A DNA stretch of 64,000 nt from contig JAANDG010000236.1 of the NCBI GenBank assembly GCA_036852015.1, positions 1 through 64,000 of the forward strand. Reading direction: 5' to 3'. This document shows positions 34,671 through 47,900 of this stretch, piece after piece (the first letter of the stretch is position 1; each line of letters opens with the position of its first letter). The notes below the pieces were generated by a model. It was not told the DNA's origin and made no database searches. It saw only the letters and a program-made list of their open reading frames with translations. Origin of the DNA: Pelodera strongyloides (lineage: Eukaryota; Nematoda; Chromadorea; Rhabditida; Rhabditidae). Made by a program: the position numbers and the translations under genes.

Positions 34671-37600
34671 ATGGCCCAATTCTCTGAATGCGAGGAGAGT
34701 GTAGAACTATTAACCAATGGATTCTATCGGGCCATTGTTATTGTCTACGTCATAATCAGTATTATTGGCGTTGCACTGACTATTTTTCTAACTTCGACGC
34801 TTTATAAGAAAATATTCTTCCATGAAAATTTGAAGGTCAGTTGGTACAACTCAGGTCACACTTGGCATGCATGCTGTCATTTAAAAAACATGCATGCCGC
34901 ATCCAAAAAACATGCATGCAGTCATGATGACTGCATGCATGCCAAATCTCAAAAAGCATGCATGCCGCATCCATCTTATGCACCGTGCCGTAAACGTGCG
35001 GAAAATGGAAAATTTCACAGGAACTTCCCTACCCCCGCCCCCTTTAGTAAAAATAAATAAACCACCATTAAATAGCAAAAATGACAACGATAAGACAAGA
35101 ATTCAAAATTGCAGCTCTATAATTGTAGGTTTCGCTTGTGGTTTGTTAAATGCTTATCCGGAAGAAGTCGCTGTCGTCCTGCGCACAGCTGAAACATAAC
35201 AATTAAAGTTAGTTTCCACACTGTAACTTAAACACTACACTCACACCATACCCATATAGATTACTAATTGACTACTTTACGCCACAGGATACTACACACG
35301 TACACACCCACACCTTGAATTGAGACTATATATTGTCGTATTTTACCCTGCGTACAAATGCAGTATTCGAACAAAAAATACAGAGGGAAAATTACGGTAC
35401 TAATACGAAGTGCCACTGCAGCGTTACAGGAATTGTGCATTTCTTTAGAAATCAAAAGGAAACATTAAATCACAGTTTTACCTTGATATGGATCCCTCGA
35501 AAATTTGGAACTTCATGTTGATTTACGAACGGCCATCCCAACCTCTTCGTAGTCGTAGGTCATAGTTGGAGGAAATGTGCCGAAGAACAGAACTAAATGT
35601 GCCATTAAACACAAAAGCGTATTGCCTACTTTTCAACTGAAACTTGGATACTTGGATTGAGAAACAGGGTGAAGAAAACGTGCCAAGAACGGGTCCCTGA
35701 GTTAACAAATACGGTTTCACATCAAAACTTAACTTTCCTTCCATTTGACGAGTTAACGATGGGCGGTTACCTATTACCAATTGAGCCACAATTAAAGAAA
35801 TGAATGAAATGGACTAAAGTACCTGATGACTAGCAGATAACATAGTAGCGAGTAGCGAGTAGAGGACTCGGAGTCAATCCAGTCATTTCTGAAACAAGCA
35901 ATACATATATCTTAAATTGTTTTTCCTCCCCCACCTAAGTTTATTGGAAAAACATCACAAAGGACAATGCCGATTCCGAAACATTGAATGAAAGTGCCGT
36001 TTGATAGTAAAAACGTAGAACAGAAGCGCGAAGGTAATCAATTCAACTAACCAACCAACGTCAATTTTTCACAAGTTTAAGTATAATAAGAAAATAACTT
36101 ACGCACCCATCTAATTTACCTCAGCGTGTCGTATTCAAAACTCAGAGTGAAGGCGTTTCGTTGTCTAAAATATCTAATGAAAATCGGTAATAAACAGGTA
36201 GCTGAAATGAAAGATATAACACCGAACATGTGTACAGGATCAACTAATTCCTCAATGCCATGGGCAACAATTTGCATCATTCACCCAGACTCTTGACACT
36301 GATTTCATGTCATTGACATGAACACAAAACTAATACATGGAAATAGTAAAGAAAACGCACTAACTTCACAATTTTTTCGTTAGTTTGGATTCCCTTACGC
36401 TGCCAATCGCCTCATCCATTTTTTACTGCTCCTTTCTTCACTGGCACTTCAGTTTCGCCTTATCTGCTTCAAAAAATATTAGTACAAGAATAAATAAGCA
36501 AAATAAACATAGCAAACGAAAAGAAATGTATAAAAACAGCACCTGGCAAAAAAAAAGTTAACCGTGCATTTTCTTCAAAACCCTGAAATGCACGGTTAGT
36601 GCGAAGCGTGCCGCATGCGTGACCAGCAATACCGTACTCAAAAAAGCACGCCTGCGGCACGATTGACGGCATGCATGCTTTTTGCCTTAAATGACCGCAT
36701 GCCTGCGGAAGTTCAGCCATGAACATAAAAGAAAATACTACGGGACGAACGATATATTAAAATGTTAATAAGCCAGTTTGATTTATGCATTTTATTGTTT
36801 ATTGATGGCCTCTCAAAGTATTATTTCAGATTTTACTATCTCTACTGTTGGTGGTTTCCTGTGCACACTGTGTGGTCCTTCTAGCATCCGTGGTGAGTTG
36901 TTTTCCCATATACCAATATATTTTCATTTTTATTTTATGCAATATGGATCTATAATAAGTGTAAGCACGCATAATATACAGACAAGTTCTTCTCTTAAAG
37001 TTCTTCTAGACCATGAAAATCTATATATCGTTTCTTAGCTACCTAAATGCGTCAGTTTGAGGAACCAATATATGAACCAATATACACACATTTTGGTGTT
37101 AAAAATTTTCGTGTAACTCTATTGCTTTTCAGGTCTTTCACGCTCGCACGTACTTCCCGTACGACTGTAATCTGTTCACTCCTGTACGAATATGTCTCAT
37201 TTTCCGCGTACCCGCTGTATTTTTCATTATTTTAATGGTCTTCTGTCAGAGTGCAATTGTCGCTGAAAGAACAATTGCCTCCTTCCATTTCGAATCGTAT
37301 GAGGAATCGAGCAGAAGACTGGGACGCGTGTTGGGTACCATTGCGGTTTGTTACCAATTTACATGTTTATTCCCATCATAGCTAGGGTTAAGAAAATAGA
37401 TATATGCGCGCAACAAAACCGACACCCCCACCCCAACCCCTCTTATGCAGAGGTTGGTTGGTTTGGGGGCGCTTCGAGTACCATTCCAGTTGGCGTAAAT
37501 GCGGCGCACTTTTTGAGATTATATTTACAGGTTGTGACGTCAGCATTGTTATGTGTATGGTTATTCTCGCCCGAGGACCTAAACGAAATGCAAATCAACT

Positions 37601-38583
37601 GTGGTAGTTTCTCGAACAGCACGTTTCAGAATGCGAACAATATATACTGGTACGCTGTTTTAGCTCTTTGTGTGAAGACTGCTAGATTAAATAAGGATAG
37701 TGCAGTAATGCTGTCAGACTACTACAACGATATGTATTCTTTACCCAGGCATCAGTATGTGATTTTTTTTATTGCAGTAATCCATTAGTATAGGAATATA
37801 AGATGGTGACTATTCAGTTTCAAAAATTTTCAGTGCTTTGATTTCAATCGACTTTTGCAATTTCGTTTTATTCATGTTGATATGGAAATACAATAAGCGA
37901 ATGGTGCTCCAGTAAGCGATTGAGTTATTTTCGCTCGTTTGGATGCATATATGTACACAATAGACAGCAACTTGTCACATACTACCAAAATGAATGCCAC
38001 TGGCTATCTGTAAATAAACTTTTATTAACTTACACTCTACAGATAGAAGCTGACAACGTGGAGGTCTAGATACTCAAAAAATAAAATGCATAAAGCACAC
38101 GTCTTTCAGATCCCATTCGCGTGCCCATGAACGATATCAAATCAACGAGAACTTGTATGTGGTGGAATTAGTCGCTCCAATATCCCTCGCACATTTTCTA
38201 ATATTTGGAATTTATATGGGATCCTTATTGATCGTTCGCTCACAGAAAGATATCATGGAAATGGTCACATATCGAGTGGCATGTAACTACTGCTATGTGA
38301 GTTCAGACCATCATTATGCAATACGGTTTTTCCTGTATGCCCAAAGGCGCCCAGCTTGAAAAGAACTACAGATTATGTAATTCTACATTTCCAGATTGTT
38401 CCGCTTTTTACAATGGCACTGCCATGCCTTGTAATTTACATCCATCATCGCACTGAAAGAAGAAGGAGACTTCGTCTTACACGAGCTATCAATTCTGATC
38501 ACACAGGAGATCAATACTTTCACTCATTACGGCTTCAGTGGAACTCACCTCGAAAGGGACGTAATTGTAGCACTTCCGCGTAA
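34671..38583 (+). CDS. Seven-transmembrane chemoreceptor, Sra superfamily (sra/srab-like)
   Basis: Seven exons, phase-consistent, 337 residues: 34671-34835, 36830-36892, 37133-37345, 37531-37649, 37834-37911, 38110-38296, 38395-38583. Such proteins are G-protein-coupled receptors, usually of ciliated sensory neurons; the ligand cannot be read from sequence. TM1 is AIVIVYVIISIIGVALTIF, followed by the loop FFHENLK typical of this superfamily; TM2 ILLSLLLVVSCAHCVVLLA; TM3 around VFFIILMVFCQSAIVAERTIA with the ER-x2-A motif and SYEESSRRLGR; TM4 VVTSALLCVWLF; TM5 ALISIDFCNFVLFMLIW; a loop ending NENLYVVELVAPISLAHF leading into TM6; TM7 IVPLFTMALPCLVIYI; basic tail. The VVEL-x2-P pattern favours srab/sra over str-type families; subfamily assignment is tentative. 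Intron 1 (1,994 nt) is far larger than the rest because it holds an inverted-repeat element. No frameshift or stop was seen. Confidence 0.88.
34911..34941. repeat. Near-perfect 31-bp palindrome
   Basis: Two 15-bp arms (CATGCATGCAGTCAT and its exact reverse complement) around a single G. It lies in the left subterminal part of the intronic element. Confidence 0.9.
36559..36598. repeat. 13-bp perfect hairpin
   Basis: TAACCGTGCATTT at 36559-36571 is the exact reverse complement of AAATGCACGGTTA at 36586-36598, with a 14-base loop. It lies in the right subterminal part of the intronic element. Confidence 0.9.
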
Positions 38584-38678
38584 ATCATGTACCGCCCTAT
38601 TATGTAGTATTAAAACCAAATATCCAAAGAGATCTCCATTATTTCTCCTGAGGAGGATAAGTTTATTCACATCGTTGT

Positions 38679-38684
38679 AATAAA
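38679..38684 (+). terminator. Polyadenylation signal AATAAA, chemoreceptor gene
   Basis: Canonical hexamer about 95 nt past the stop codon. A second AATAAA lies near 38904. Confidence 0.55.
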
Positions 38685-40268
38685 TTGTCATGATCATGAA
38701 TTACCTCGGCGCAAAAGGAATCAAAAATACAGCGTGTTTCGTGAACTCGATACTTGATCAATGCATCCGAGTTTGATTTTTTCAAGAGCAATACAGGCAT
38801 CATATAAAAAATGGTTATTTGCCGAACTTTGTTTATTGCTTTTGACCGTTATGTGCATCCCCCTACTCAAATTTGTAAACGTGTTTTGTTCATGTGTGTG
38901 GAATAAAGGTGAAATTATTTTTTAGTGAATAAGTTGTGACGAAACTAAGAAACTCATCGGGAGTTTTCCGTCTCTCGTATTTACAACATAGTTTTACTAC
39001 TTATTGCTTGATAATTGCCGTAATTGCCGGTAGTTGTTTGGAAACGTATATTCTATATTAGATGGAGTGTATATTTCCAAATGTTTCACTAGCCACGTAC
39101 TTTTCCTCATCAGATCTTAATGAATTCTCCGTACGCGACTCACTTCCAATGAGGAAAAAGCAATATACTATGCTTTGCGCTCAACCGGACGGCATACTTT
39201 TATGGCTAATAGTAATTAGACTCTACCCAGAATGGGTGCCTCTACAAAATGGAATCCAATACGTTTTCAGCGAGTGCTAACCTTATAACTTTCCAGAGGA
39301 TCCTTTGTTTAGTGTCTCATCGTTCACTGTTATTCGAGAATTGTATTCAAAGAAAGGCACCGAGGCACGTTTTTTTAAGAAACTCTCCAGAAAATTATCA
39401 GCTAAAAGCACACGTTCGCAGGTTGTATGCATGGTCCGAATTGACAAGAACCCGAATGTTGAAATGGCCCGTCTTGAGAGTACCTGCTGGTTGTTGCTGA
39501 TTGTTTTCTTCTGACAATGAGTTCATGTGTCGTATCGTCCTCATTTTTGGATGAATTTAAACAGGTGAAAAATCCTTCGACAGCGTAGCTTTTTCGAGCT
39601 GTTTTGTATTTATTTCATAGCAATATTTTTCTTCAGATCCAATATATGTGACCGTCTGGTTATAATAATTGTCTTGGAACGGATTGATGTGCAACCTAAT
39701 TTGCCAGGACAGCCTGAGAATGTATAGAGGCCGCATCTCTCTGCCCTCGCTTTATATGCTCATGCGTCCGGATTACTGAAGACTCGGGATTAATATGCAA
39801 TTGTCTAAGCGCGATGTAATTGCACGTTACGCAGATTGGCATCCAACATTCAGTCACAAATGTTGAAGGCACAAGCTGCCAGGATACATTGCATTCCAAT
39901 GTATGTCCTACAGATGTATGTATTTTAACATTTGTTTCTTTTTCTAGCTTGCCACTTATGTTATCTTACCCTATTAATATATTTTTCCAGTGAGACTCCT
40001 TAGAGACCAGTATGCGCACACGAGCATCTATTAAAATCTTCCGTCATGTGGATCTTCTATAAAAGCGAAACTTCCAATGCTCTATCCATATTTATGCAAG
40101 TGTGCCCTACTATAAGTTCATATGCGACCTCCCTCTACGCAGCAGCTCACAATATATGTAAATCGCGTATTTAAGGACACCATTAAAATGTTAGCATGCA
40201 TCACCGTTCATATGATGCAAGCGAGTTATACTAAATTGCATCAGACGAACGAGCCGATTGCTGAACAT
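38685..40268. other. Intergenic between chemoreceptor and tRNA-Ser
   Basis: AT-rich, with several short open frames of no recognisable content. Nothing supported. Confidence 0.6.
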
Positions 40269-40350
40269 GCAGCGATGTCCGAGTGGTTAAGGAGTTGGAC
40301 TTGAAATCCAATGGGCATTGCCCGCGTAGGTTCGAACCCTGCTCGCTGCG
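40269..40350 (+). tRNA. tRNA-Ser(TGA)
   Basis: Class II tRNA of 82 nt: acceptor GCAGCGA pairs with TCGCTGC, D arm with GTCCGAGTGGTTAAGG, anticodon stem TTGGA/TCCAA around loop CTTGAAA (anticodon TGA, reads UCA), long variable arm GGGCATTGCCC-type, T arm AGGTTCGAACCCT. A TTTCTTTT tract a few bases downstream serves as pol III terminator. No intron. Confidence 0.97.
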
Positions 40351-43300
40351 AATTTCTTTTGTTGACGAAATATATTTGAAGTGTATTTAGAATTCAAATT
40401 TTATCTTTAGCGTCATAAAAATGAAGAGAAAACAATTGTCCTTTTTACATTAGTAAAGGTTCAATGTTTTCGCACCGGAAGGAAAAAAGCCTATTTATAT
40501 CGACCTTTTCTTTTGCTGCATTCCGGGGCATATTGTGCAATTTCTCTGAAACGTTTATCGTCAATGACCATTTGAACAGCGAAGGACAAATACGATCTCA
40601 TTGTTTCTTGCGCCAAATATACTATTTACAAGAAAGAGCATCCAAAGCTAATCTTGCGAAGCATGTCACACAACGCTCAGCAGACTATTTGATAACTAGT
40701 GTGAAATTCTTTTGAAAATACAGTGTGTTGCGACTGCCCTTATTCATACATTGTTGCAAGAATTACCGAAATAAATATAAACGCTTATGCAGCTGCAAGT
40801 GACCAAATTAATACTGATATCCCATTACGAGTGATTCACAGTTTTTCATCAGATATCTGTTCTTTTCATTTGGAAAACAATGCTGTGTTCTCTACACCAA
40901 TAGTTACTTAAACTCTCGGTTCAAGATTACCCGTTTATTCCCAAGGGATTCTCCTTATTCAGTTCCCAATTTGAAGCTGTCATTCACTTGTCACAGCAGC
41001 GTTCCACATGAACTTGAGCAACCGACCGCTGACTACTGACTCCCCCTTCAAAACTATTTCCTCCTTTTTTTATTGTTCGCTACCCAATGTATTTCACGAA
41101 AAGTTTATCTCATTTTTGTTATTTGCATGTTGCTTTGTTACAGTGGCTCCCCAAACAATCAGATAAAATATGTATATTTGGAGAGGGTTTTATCAATTCG
41201 TCACTTTCATTATCTAACATGATCACAATAACATCTCCATGTGATGAATTGATCATTTGGGAGTTGCTCAAGAGTGAGTATATTTTTCACTGCCTTTCTT
41301 TCTGATACCAATCCATCATATCTGTTTCATTTGTGGCCTTATTTGGCCGTCTATCGGGGACATATTTCAAGATATTGGGGCCAAATCGGCCCTTCAGAGA
41401 TGAATCTCTATTGCTAGAAACCATTTTTGGGAAATTTATGACGTTTAGCTATGGGTGGGGGATATCATAGAAAAGCCAACCTTCCCTTGCTGAGTGTGAA
41501 ATGAGCTTGTTTTGTTGAAAATGATCACAATGTGATGAAAGTTACTTAATCAGATCTGATGTTTTAGTAATAACTGAGCAGATTTTGTTTGGAACATATG
41601 TCGGATAAAGAGAAAGCCTTGATTGTTTAGTATTGAAACAAAATTTATTATAAACAGTTGAATCGTTTGGTCTGTCCATTTTGTTATCGCTCATCAAAAT
41701 CTGTATAATGGTTACCGACCGGAAAGATTGTCCCACTCAATGTAATACAATCGTCTTCGGCGAGAGCAAATCGCCCTACCTAACATATTATTTACATGAG
41801 CTATTACCCACTTACGATGCAAAAGTTTGCAATTTAACATTTCACTTTGAGTATGTTTCCAAAGTTCTGTGTGTTTTTTTTCCTTGTATTATGTTTTAAA
41901 TGTGCCGCGCCGGATTTAAATGTGCGCCAGTTTTGTTTTATTCTGTTTATTTATTAGTTGAGTAAGTATCAGTCATAGGATTTTGAAAGTGTAAACACAT
42001 ATTTCCATTCGAATGTTCTGTTATGCTTACTTATAAAATATTTTCATTTAACCACACAAAGTATGCATGCGTGAACATTCCATGCATTGTTTCTCGAATA
42101 TTTAATACCAGTCGGCTCACGTCGCCTGAAGCGACTTACGTGGAAATATGATTGGTTTAGCACGGGCACACTTATATGCAAAGTTTCAAACGCATCATAA
42201 GAAATTCGCATAATAGGAAACAATCGCATATGCATACTTCGATATTGAGCTGCGACACTCTTTTTATACCCGAACACGCGGAACAATTGTCGAAAATATT
42301 GCATTTCCGTAACGCACATCGGTATGCAAATTACGCTACAGTTACTTTTTTATGTAATAAGATAAAACTATGTAGAGCAGCGGCCAAAGAAAGCGGATAC
42401 TAATGAAAGCAAGGACTTTCGTAATTTCCTAAAAATATTTTTGAGGCCATCAGATAATTTTTTTACTGATAATCTTGTAATAAGGAATTGTGTTATTGCA
42501 AACCTTCAATAAAAGTGAATTGCACTACAGTCTTACTTAATTTTCTATTATTCAGTAAAAAATATCCAATTCTGTTCACCATAACCACAATAAAAAAGAA
42601 TCCGAAACTCATTCAGGTTTTGAACACTTTCTCTTTTTACTTCATCGTCTGGTACAGTAAACCCATACAAATGTACTCCAAACGTCTCTTCAATTTGTCA
42701 GATTATAAGGAAAATATTATATAAAAAAGTGGAGCGCGAACTCTTCATTGAGCGTATGTAAACATTGCTGAGAGCCTTCGTTCAAGTTGGTGTATTTCGA
42801 CCCGGAGTTCTTTTTAAATAACTTGAGGGCCAGACAAACAGAATTGGACACAATTAACGTTTTCTAATTGTTCCGCTAGCTTGAACTAGCTGTAGATTCT
42901 GCCCCGTTAAAAAGAGCCTGCTTAAATTGGTAAAAATATTCGGTAAAAATGTGAAAACCCCGCTTAAAAACCCCGCTTAAATTGGTAAAGATTTGTTTAC
43001 ATAAAGTGATGACTTTAGAGTTCTCCCGGAAATTAAAATTAAAACGTAAGACAAATGATGTAGGTCGAACTTTTGCTATCCTCCTTGTACCAATCGAGAT
43101 CTGTTGACGTAAGACCTTTATCAGAGAAAGAAACAGACAACACAGATCATAGGGCTCTTTTTAGTTGATGTATATTGGAAGGGATTCGATCTACAAAGAA
43201 TTGAGAACAGTAGTATCGTTCGTCCGGTGCATTCTGTGTGCAAATAGTTTCTTCGCCTGCACTCATCCCTTGTGCCACTAGTGAGCTATTTTTGAACTAA

Positions 43301-43859
43301 CATTTGTGCTTTTCCAATACGATTGTTCTGTGGTTTCACTTGATTTCACATCAACCACCAGTGCTTATTATATTGTATTTAGTGCACTGACAATCGCGTT
43401 TAATTCGTAAAATTCAACCGTTTCATAGCGTAGATTAGGATTTTATAATGAATTAACATTTATTTTCGAAAAGTAATGTAGTGGTCGACAAGCAATTTTG
43501 CAACGGCACACCCACCACACATGCTTATCATTTTCTTTGAAAGTGCTCGATCGCGCCGGTTGCAAGTTACAAGGACATCCTTTTTTGAGCAAATATCGGT
43601 AATAGTGCTAACTATGTGTTCGATCTTTAAATGTGATGGGCAGTACTCGAATAGAACAAACGACGTTGAGGGGCTTAATGATCTCTGTGCGCAGTTGCGA
43701 ACTGTTTGTTCTACGCACGATTTGACACGATTGGTGTGAAACATCAGTCCAGGAAACGTGCTGATTGTAAGAAAACGGTTTAGTCCTTTAGTAGTCATAT
43801 AATTGATTCTCTAAAAACCAAACTCCCTCAACATACTGTGACGTCCGCATTTAATCGCG

Positions 43860-43893
43860 GGTGCTAATATTGTAGCACCATGCATAATGCATG
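43860..43893. repeat. Two adjacent palindromes
   Basis: GGTGCTA at 43860-43866 pairs with TAGCACC at 43873-43879; sharing the last C, CATGCAT at 43879-43885 pairs with ATGCATG at 43887-43893. The pair could form two abutting stem-loops. Confidence 0.8.
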
Positions 43894-44869
43894 ATCGACA
43901 AACCAACAGTTCTAGCTTTAACCTTTAACCTTTTTAACTTCAATATGATAAAACCGTTTTCACTATTTACGCTCCATTAATGCTCTACTACATTCTCCTT
44001 TTTCTACTAGTTGAATGAATTTGAAATGTATGAAGGGCGATAATCGCAGGAAAGCGCCTCGCGTAAGTGTGACCAATTTCAAGCTTCCGAAAGAAGTATC
44101 ATGCAATGGAGAGCTTCATTTCTTCGTTTGGTTTCGATATACATTCACACAAATATTCTACGCTTACACTATTGTTCTTATGTTCTAAAAATTCTGTTCG
44201 ATATGTCCGCAGGATGATTTCTTAAAATCAAATTCAGAGCAAGAGGGCTGTTTAATTGCACCGTATTTAGTAATGTGCCTCTTAAATATGTCAATCTTTA
44301 TTTTTCCATTGTATTGGTCAAGTTTCATAGTTTTCCGTTGATCATCCTATGTTCCGCAAACATTTGTTGTGTATTTAGTAGTACAGAGCGAACAAATGAG
44401 AGAGTAACTAATCCATTGCTTCAATAGACAAAGAATTAGTCGATTAGTAAAAATCACACAAAGAAATCAACATTAATTTTCTTGGTTTGACCATATGTAT
44501 CATTATTCTTGTTTATGAAAAAATGTAGTTTGACTGTTGCAACTCTAATTTTCCGTTCGTCGATTTCTGATGTTCCGAACATTTTTTGTTCTTTAAATCC
44601 CTGGCCGCGTTCGTTTCTTTTGGCCGCTTTACCTTGTTACGTATGCAAATCCGTTCACCACTCACCATATTGCGTATGGAAACTGGAGATGATTGAAACG
44701 CTTCTGCCCATGGGAAACTTGTCATTTGATACGCTTCCCTCACTGATTTATCAATACAACTAGAGAATTTCCCCAATTTTCCCGCGCATTTTTATTTGAC
44801 CCACAACTTAATTCGTCGGATTTTTCCCAGTCATTTCAAGATGTAAGCCCATTGCAACACAGAAAAAAA

Positions 44870-44929
44870 ATATTTATCGAGACATCTTTGCAATTTCTGT
44901 AAACGACGCCGTCTTCTACCAATAAAGAA
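44870..44929 (+). repeat. Dispersed repeat, copy A
   Basis: Starts TATTTATCGAGACATC and continues through GCAATTTCTGTAAAC; about 80 percent identical over 59 bases to 49326-49385 in the same orientation. Confidence 0.7.
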
Positions 44930-47900
44930 GATAAGTAACCGTAGCCTCGCCAAATCTAAGAGTTTTGGAACATCCTAATAAATGAGTGTTTTACTGCTGA
45001 AGGTTCATTTTCCAATAATTTCACCTTGCGATAGAATTCTTTGATTCCGGATGTTCATATTTCCAGGAATTTTGGTGCGTTCGGTTTCTGGTCTAATATT
45101 GTTTTATTAACATGGTTAACATGGTTAATAAAACAAACACTTTCATTCGTGTGTTTTTGAATCTTATATTGGGAGTCGGAAGAAGCTCTGATCGTATCAT
45201 CTGTCTGTTGAAAATGACGGCATCCCTCAAGCAGAACGCCAACAAACAAGTAACATGGTTAACACATCCCAATGCATTAACGTTGTATCACTTATTAGTG
45301 TATATACCAAAGGCTGACGTACAAAAAATGCACAAATAAGAATTCGAAAGTCATACATAGTCATACATATACATAGATGTCCTGCTGTCCCGTGCAACCT
45401 GTCCACTATCCCTTCAATCATTCCAATGGTCTATGTGTCTCATTAGTAGCTGTTTTGAAGAATGTCTGTTACGAGCAGTTGTATTTTCCCCTTCATGAAT
45501 AGAAAAGTTACGAACCGTATTGAATAAGGTGCTTTCATGTTAGCCACAATATTTTTTACTTTCGTCAATCGGTTGTTCCTCGCTCTATTCCCTCGCGTTA
45601 TGGATTTTGTTGTACAGCTTCCACTTAGAAATAGGTGATTGTAAACTCCAGGTTTTGCGTCTTTTGTTTTATCACCTACCTTACAATTTATTTGACCGAT
45701 ATCTTCCGTCATCACAATTTGTTAACAAGTGAAATTGAACTGTTTGACTTATCAGCACTGAGTCATTGAGAATGCAGTGTCAGAAAAGACGTCACCATTG
45801 TGGCGCATTGTTTTTTGTTTGTTTCAGAAAATTCATTTGCACATTCCTTCTTGATGTTTCACTTTGGGTGTCTTAAATCAGAAGCACTAATTCTCTACAT
45901 TTTAAGGGGATATTTGACCAATCATTGAAGTTGTAAACTAGTCAAAAGACAATTTCAAGATTTTGTTTGCCCTGTTAACGGTTCCTATTGGAAAGTGAAC
46001 TTGATGAAGTTCTCTTGTCCACGTGGACTCTATACTTACCGAAGAAGGCTTTTTTCGTCTATGCATACCGAAGAAAAAGACCTAATTACCGCGATCTGTA
46101 TTCCGCTTTTTGTGAAAATGTCTTGCAGCTGCGTTCCATTAATAATCAAAGAAAATAATTTTCTACACTTCGAAAGTTCGTAAGGAATGTGCACATGTGA
46201 ACCACCACTTGCAAATTCTTATAACCACCTCATTTTTGGTCATTTTTGGTAAGTCTCTGCGGTTTTGTGGATGTGTTATAACGTATGGTAACATGGGAAA
46301 GCCCGCACTCATTTCGTGACTGTTTCATAACCATGCGGTGACGGTTTTCTAACCGGTCGCTAAGACAGTCGCTGGCCCATCATGAAGTTGTCAGCGGTCA
46401 GCTAATCCATAATATATTTACTCAAAGAAATCGATGACCTACTCACTTTTATGTTGGCTGCCTTTTAATCGACCAAGCAAATTTCAGACCATTTTCTCAG
46501 ATATCTGTTCAATGCTTGTTATTGTCCGTTAAGTTGTCAACTGTCAATTCCAAATTTGATTAGACAGTCTCACATGACAATTTGTGTAATGCTCTTCTTA
46601 AAAGTTCCATGAAAACACACGAATAGATGGCTGTAGTTGCACGAATTGTTCTAATTGTTTTAATTCATTTTGCAAAATACGCTTGCGGTTGATGCAGATA
46701 TGATCTACCGATTTTCAGTCCATATTGTCACATTGGAAGGAATTTATGTTAATTTTAATTCGAAGCTATTAGATATCTACAGTTGTACATGTATAAATTA
46801 ATTAAAAAATAATACCTTTACAATCCAAGTTTAACGTGTAGTTCACACTAATGCGGTCGAAATTTGGCGGAAACTGTTTTTGCAAACGGTTGAAGAGGAA
46901 TTGATGCTAAATTGTATTTTGCGCTACTCAAGGTCACATTTTGTTCGGACCGTCATGAAATAACTAAACACCAGCAATTTATTATTGTTAATATGTTACC
47001 TAAAAACTAAGAGTTACCGCCCCTAAAAGATCAATGAGTTTTTAACTACTTAATTATATCTGGAACTGAAAAACGATTACCTGGTCAGAATTTTTTATGT
47101 CCCACCGTGTCCTTTAACTGTTCCGCCACCTAAGTGGTTTACAGTCTCAACCATTTACCCAATAATGGCTCGTTTACAATTGCAGAGGTAGACGGCGAAG
47201 CATGGATTTGTCGAACAGGACAACAACCTCGCAGAACACTCATTGAGGGAAACTTCTACCGAAACGGTTGGTTTTGAGTTCGCTTGAATAGTTCCACGTT
47301 TTAAGATTTTTGTTTGCAATCGATTGGATGAAGAGCGTAATATAACTTTGAATGAAGCAATCTATTTTTAATTGATAAGGCATCATTCCAGGAACGAATC
47401 GTCCGAGTAACCACACTGAATAACTTCCGAGCGAAATTCTTCTATACTCCCCATTCAAGTTTTCCGTCACAGAAAACGCCGACAATGGGAGCTCTATCGA
47501 AGAAGAGTAAGTTGTTTTTATGCATGAATCAACGACCCCCAAACGCCCTTCAACTACAGTTCCCCCAAATGGCAAACTCCCCTCCCTTTGGTGAATCTCA
47601 TTTATCTCAATGTGGTCCGTTATGTCATCCCCTTTGGCCGGCTGTCAATTATGCAAATGTTGAATCGGTCATTCTGATTCGAGTTCGTCAATCTCTTACC
47701 CACTCGGGGTACCACTTGAGAGTGTATCAGAATGCCTGTCCCCAATGGATGCTAATCGTCTCTGCCTCCGAGTGTTCCCTCTACTGACCCGTCGTGTCAA
47801 AGACGTCGATGTTTCAATTCCCCAGCGAGCCATCGGAGGCGCAATCGCATCTAATGAGATTCCACCGAATTGTCACGACAAACTATGTCCGCCTTGGAGT

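Larger units (their letters stand above)
34864..36708. mobile_element. Candidate non-autonomous DNA element in chemoreceptor intron 1
   Basis: The ends are imperfect inverted repeats: the left end (34864-34900) reads GGCATGCATGCTGTCATTTAA then a poly-A run and CATGCATGCCG, and the reverse complement of the right end (36668-36708) reads GGCATGCGGTCATTTAAGG then AAAAAGCATGCATGCCG. Both subterminal regions hold further GCATGCATGC units and hairpins (34911-34941; 36559-36598). The roughly 1.85-kb interior has no coding sequence for a transposase, so it would be non-autonomous. Clear target-site duplications were not identified, so exact ends are uncertain. Confidence 0.5.

Noticed and set aside
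34671..35060. Chemoreceptor exon 1 read straight through into the intron
   Set aside because: After the HENLK residue the frame enters the GCATGC repeat element; the GTCAGT donor and the TM2 exon at 36830 give the family-like protein.
43460..43798. 112-codon minus-strand open frame overlapping a plus-strand frame
   Set aside because: Open on both strands without similarity; a low stop-codon patch rather than a gene.
47116..47276. Open stretch reading EVDGEAWICRTGQQPR after a TTGCAG acceptor-like site
   Set aside because: Looks protein-like but no partner exon upstream or family match; too short to support.
47480..47880. GC-richer patch, possible transposon remnant
   Set aside because: Translation on both strands gave no reverse transcriptase, integrase or transposase motif.
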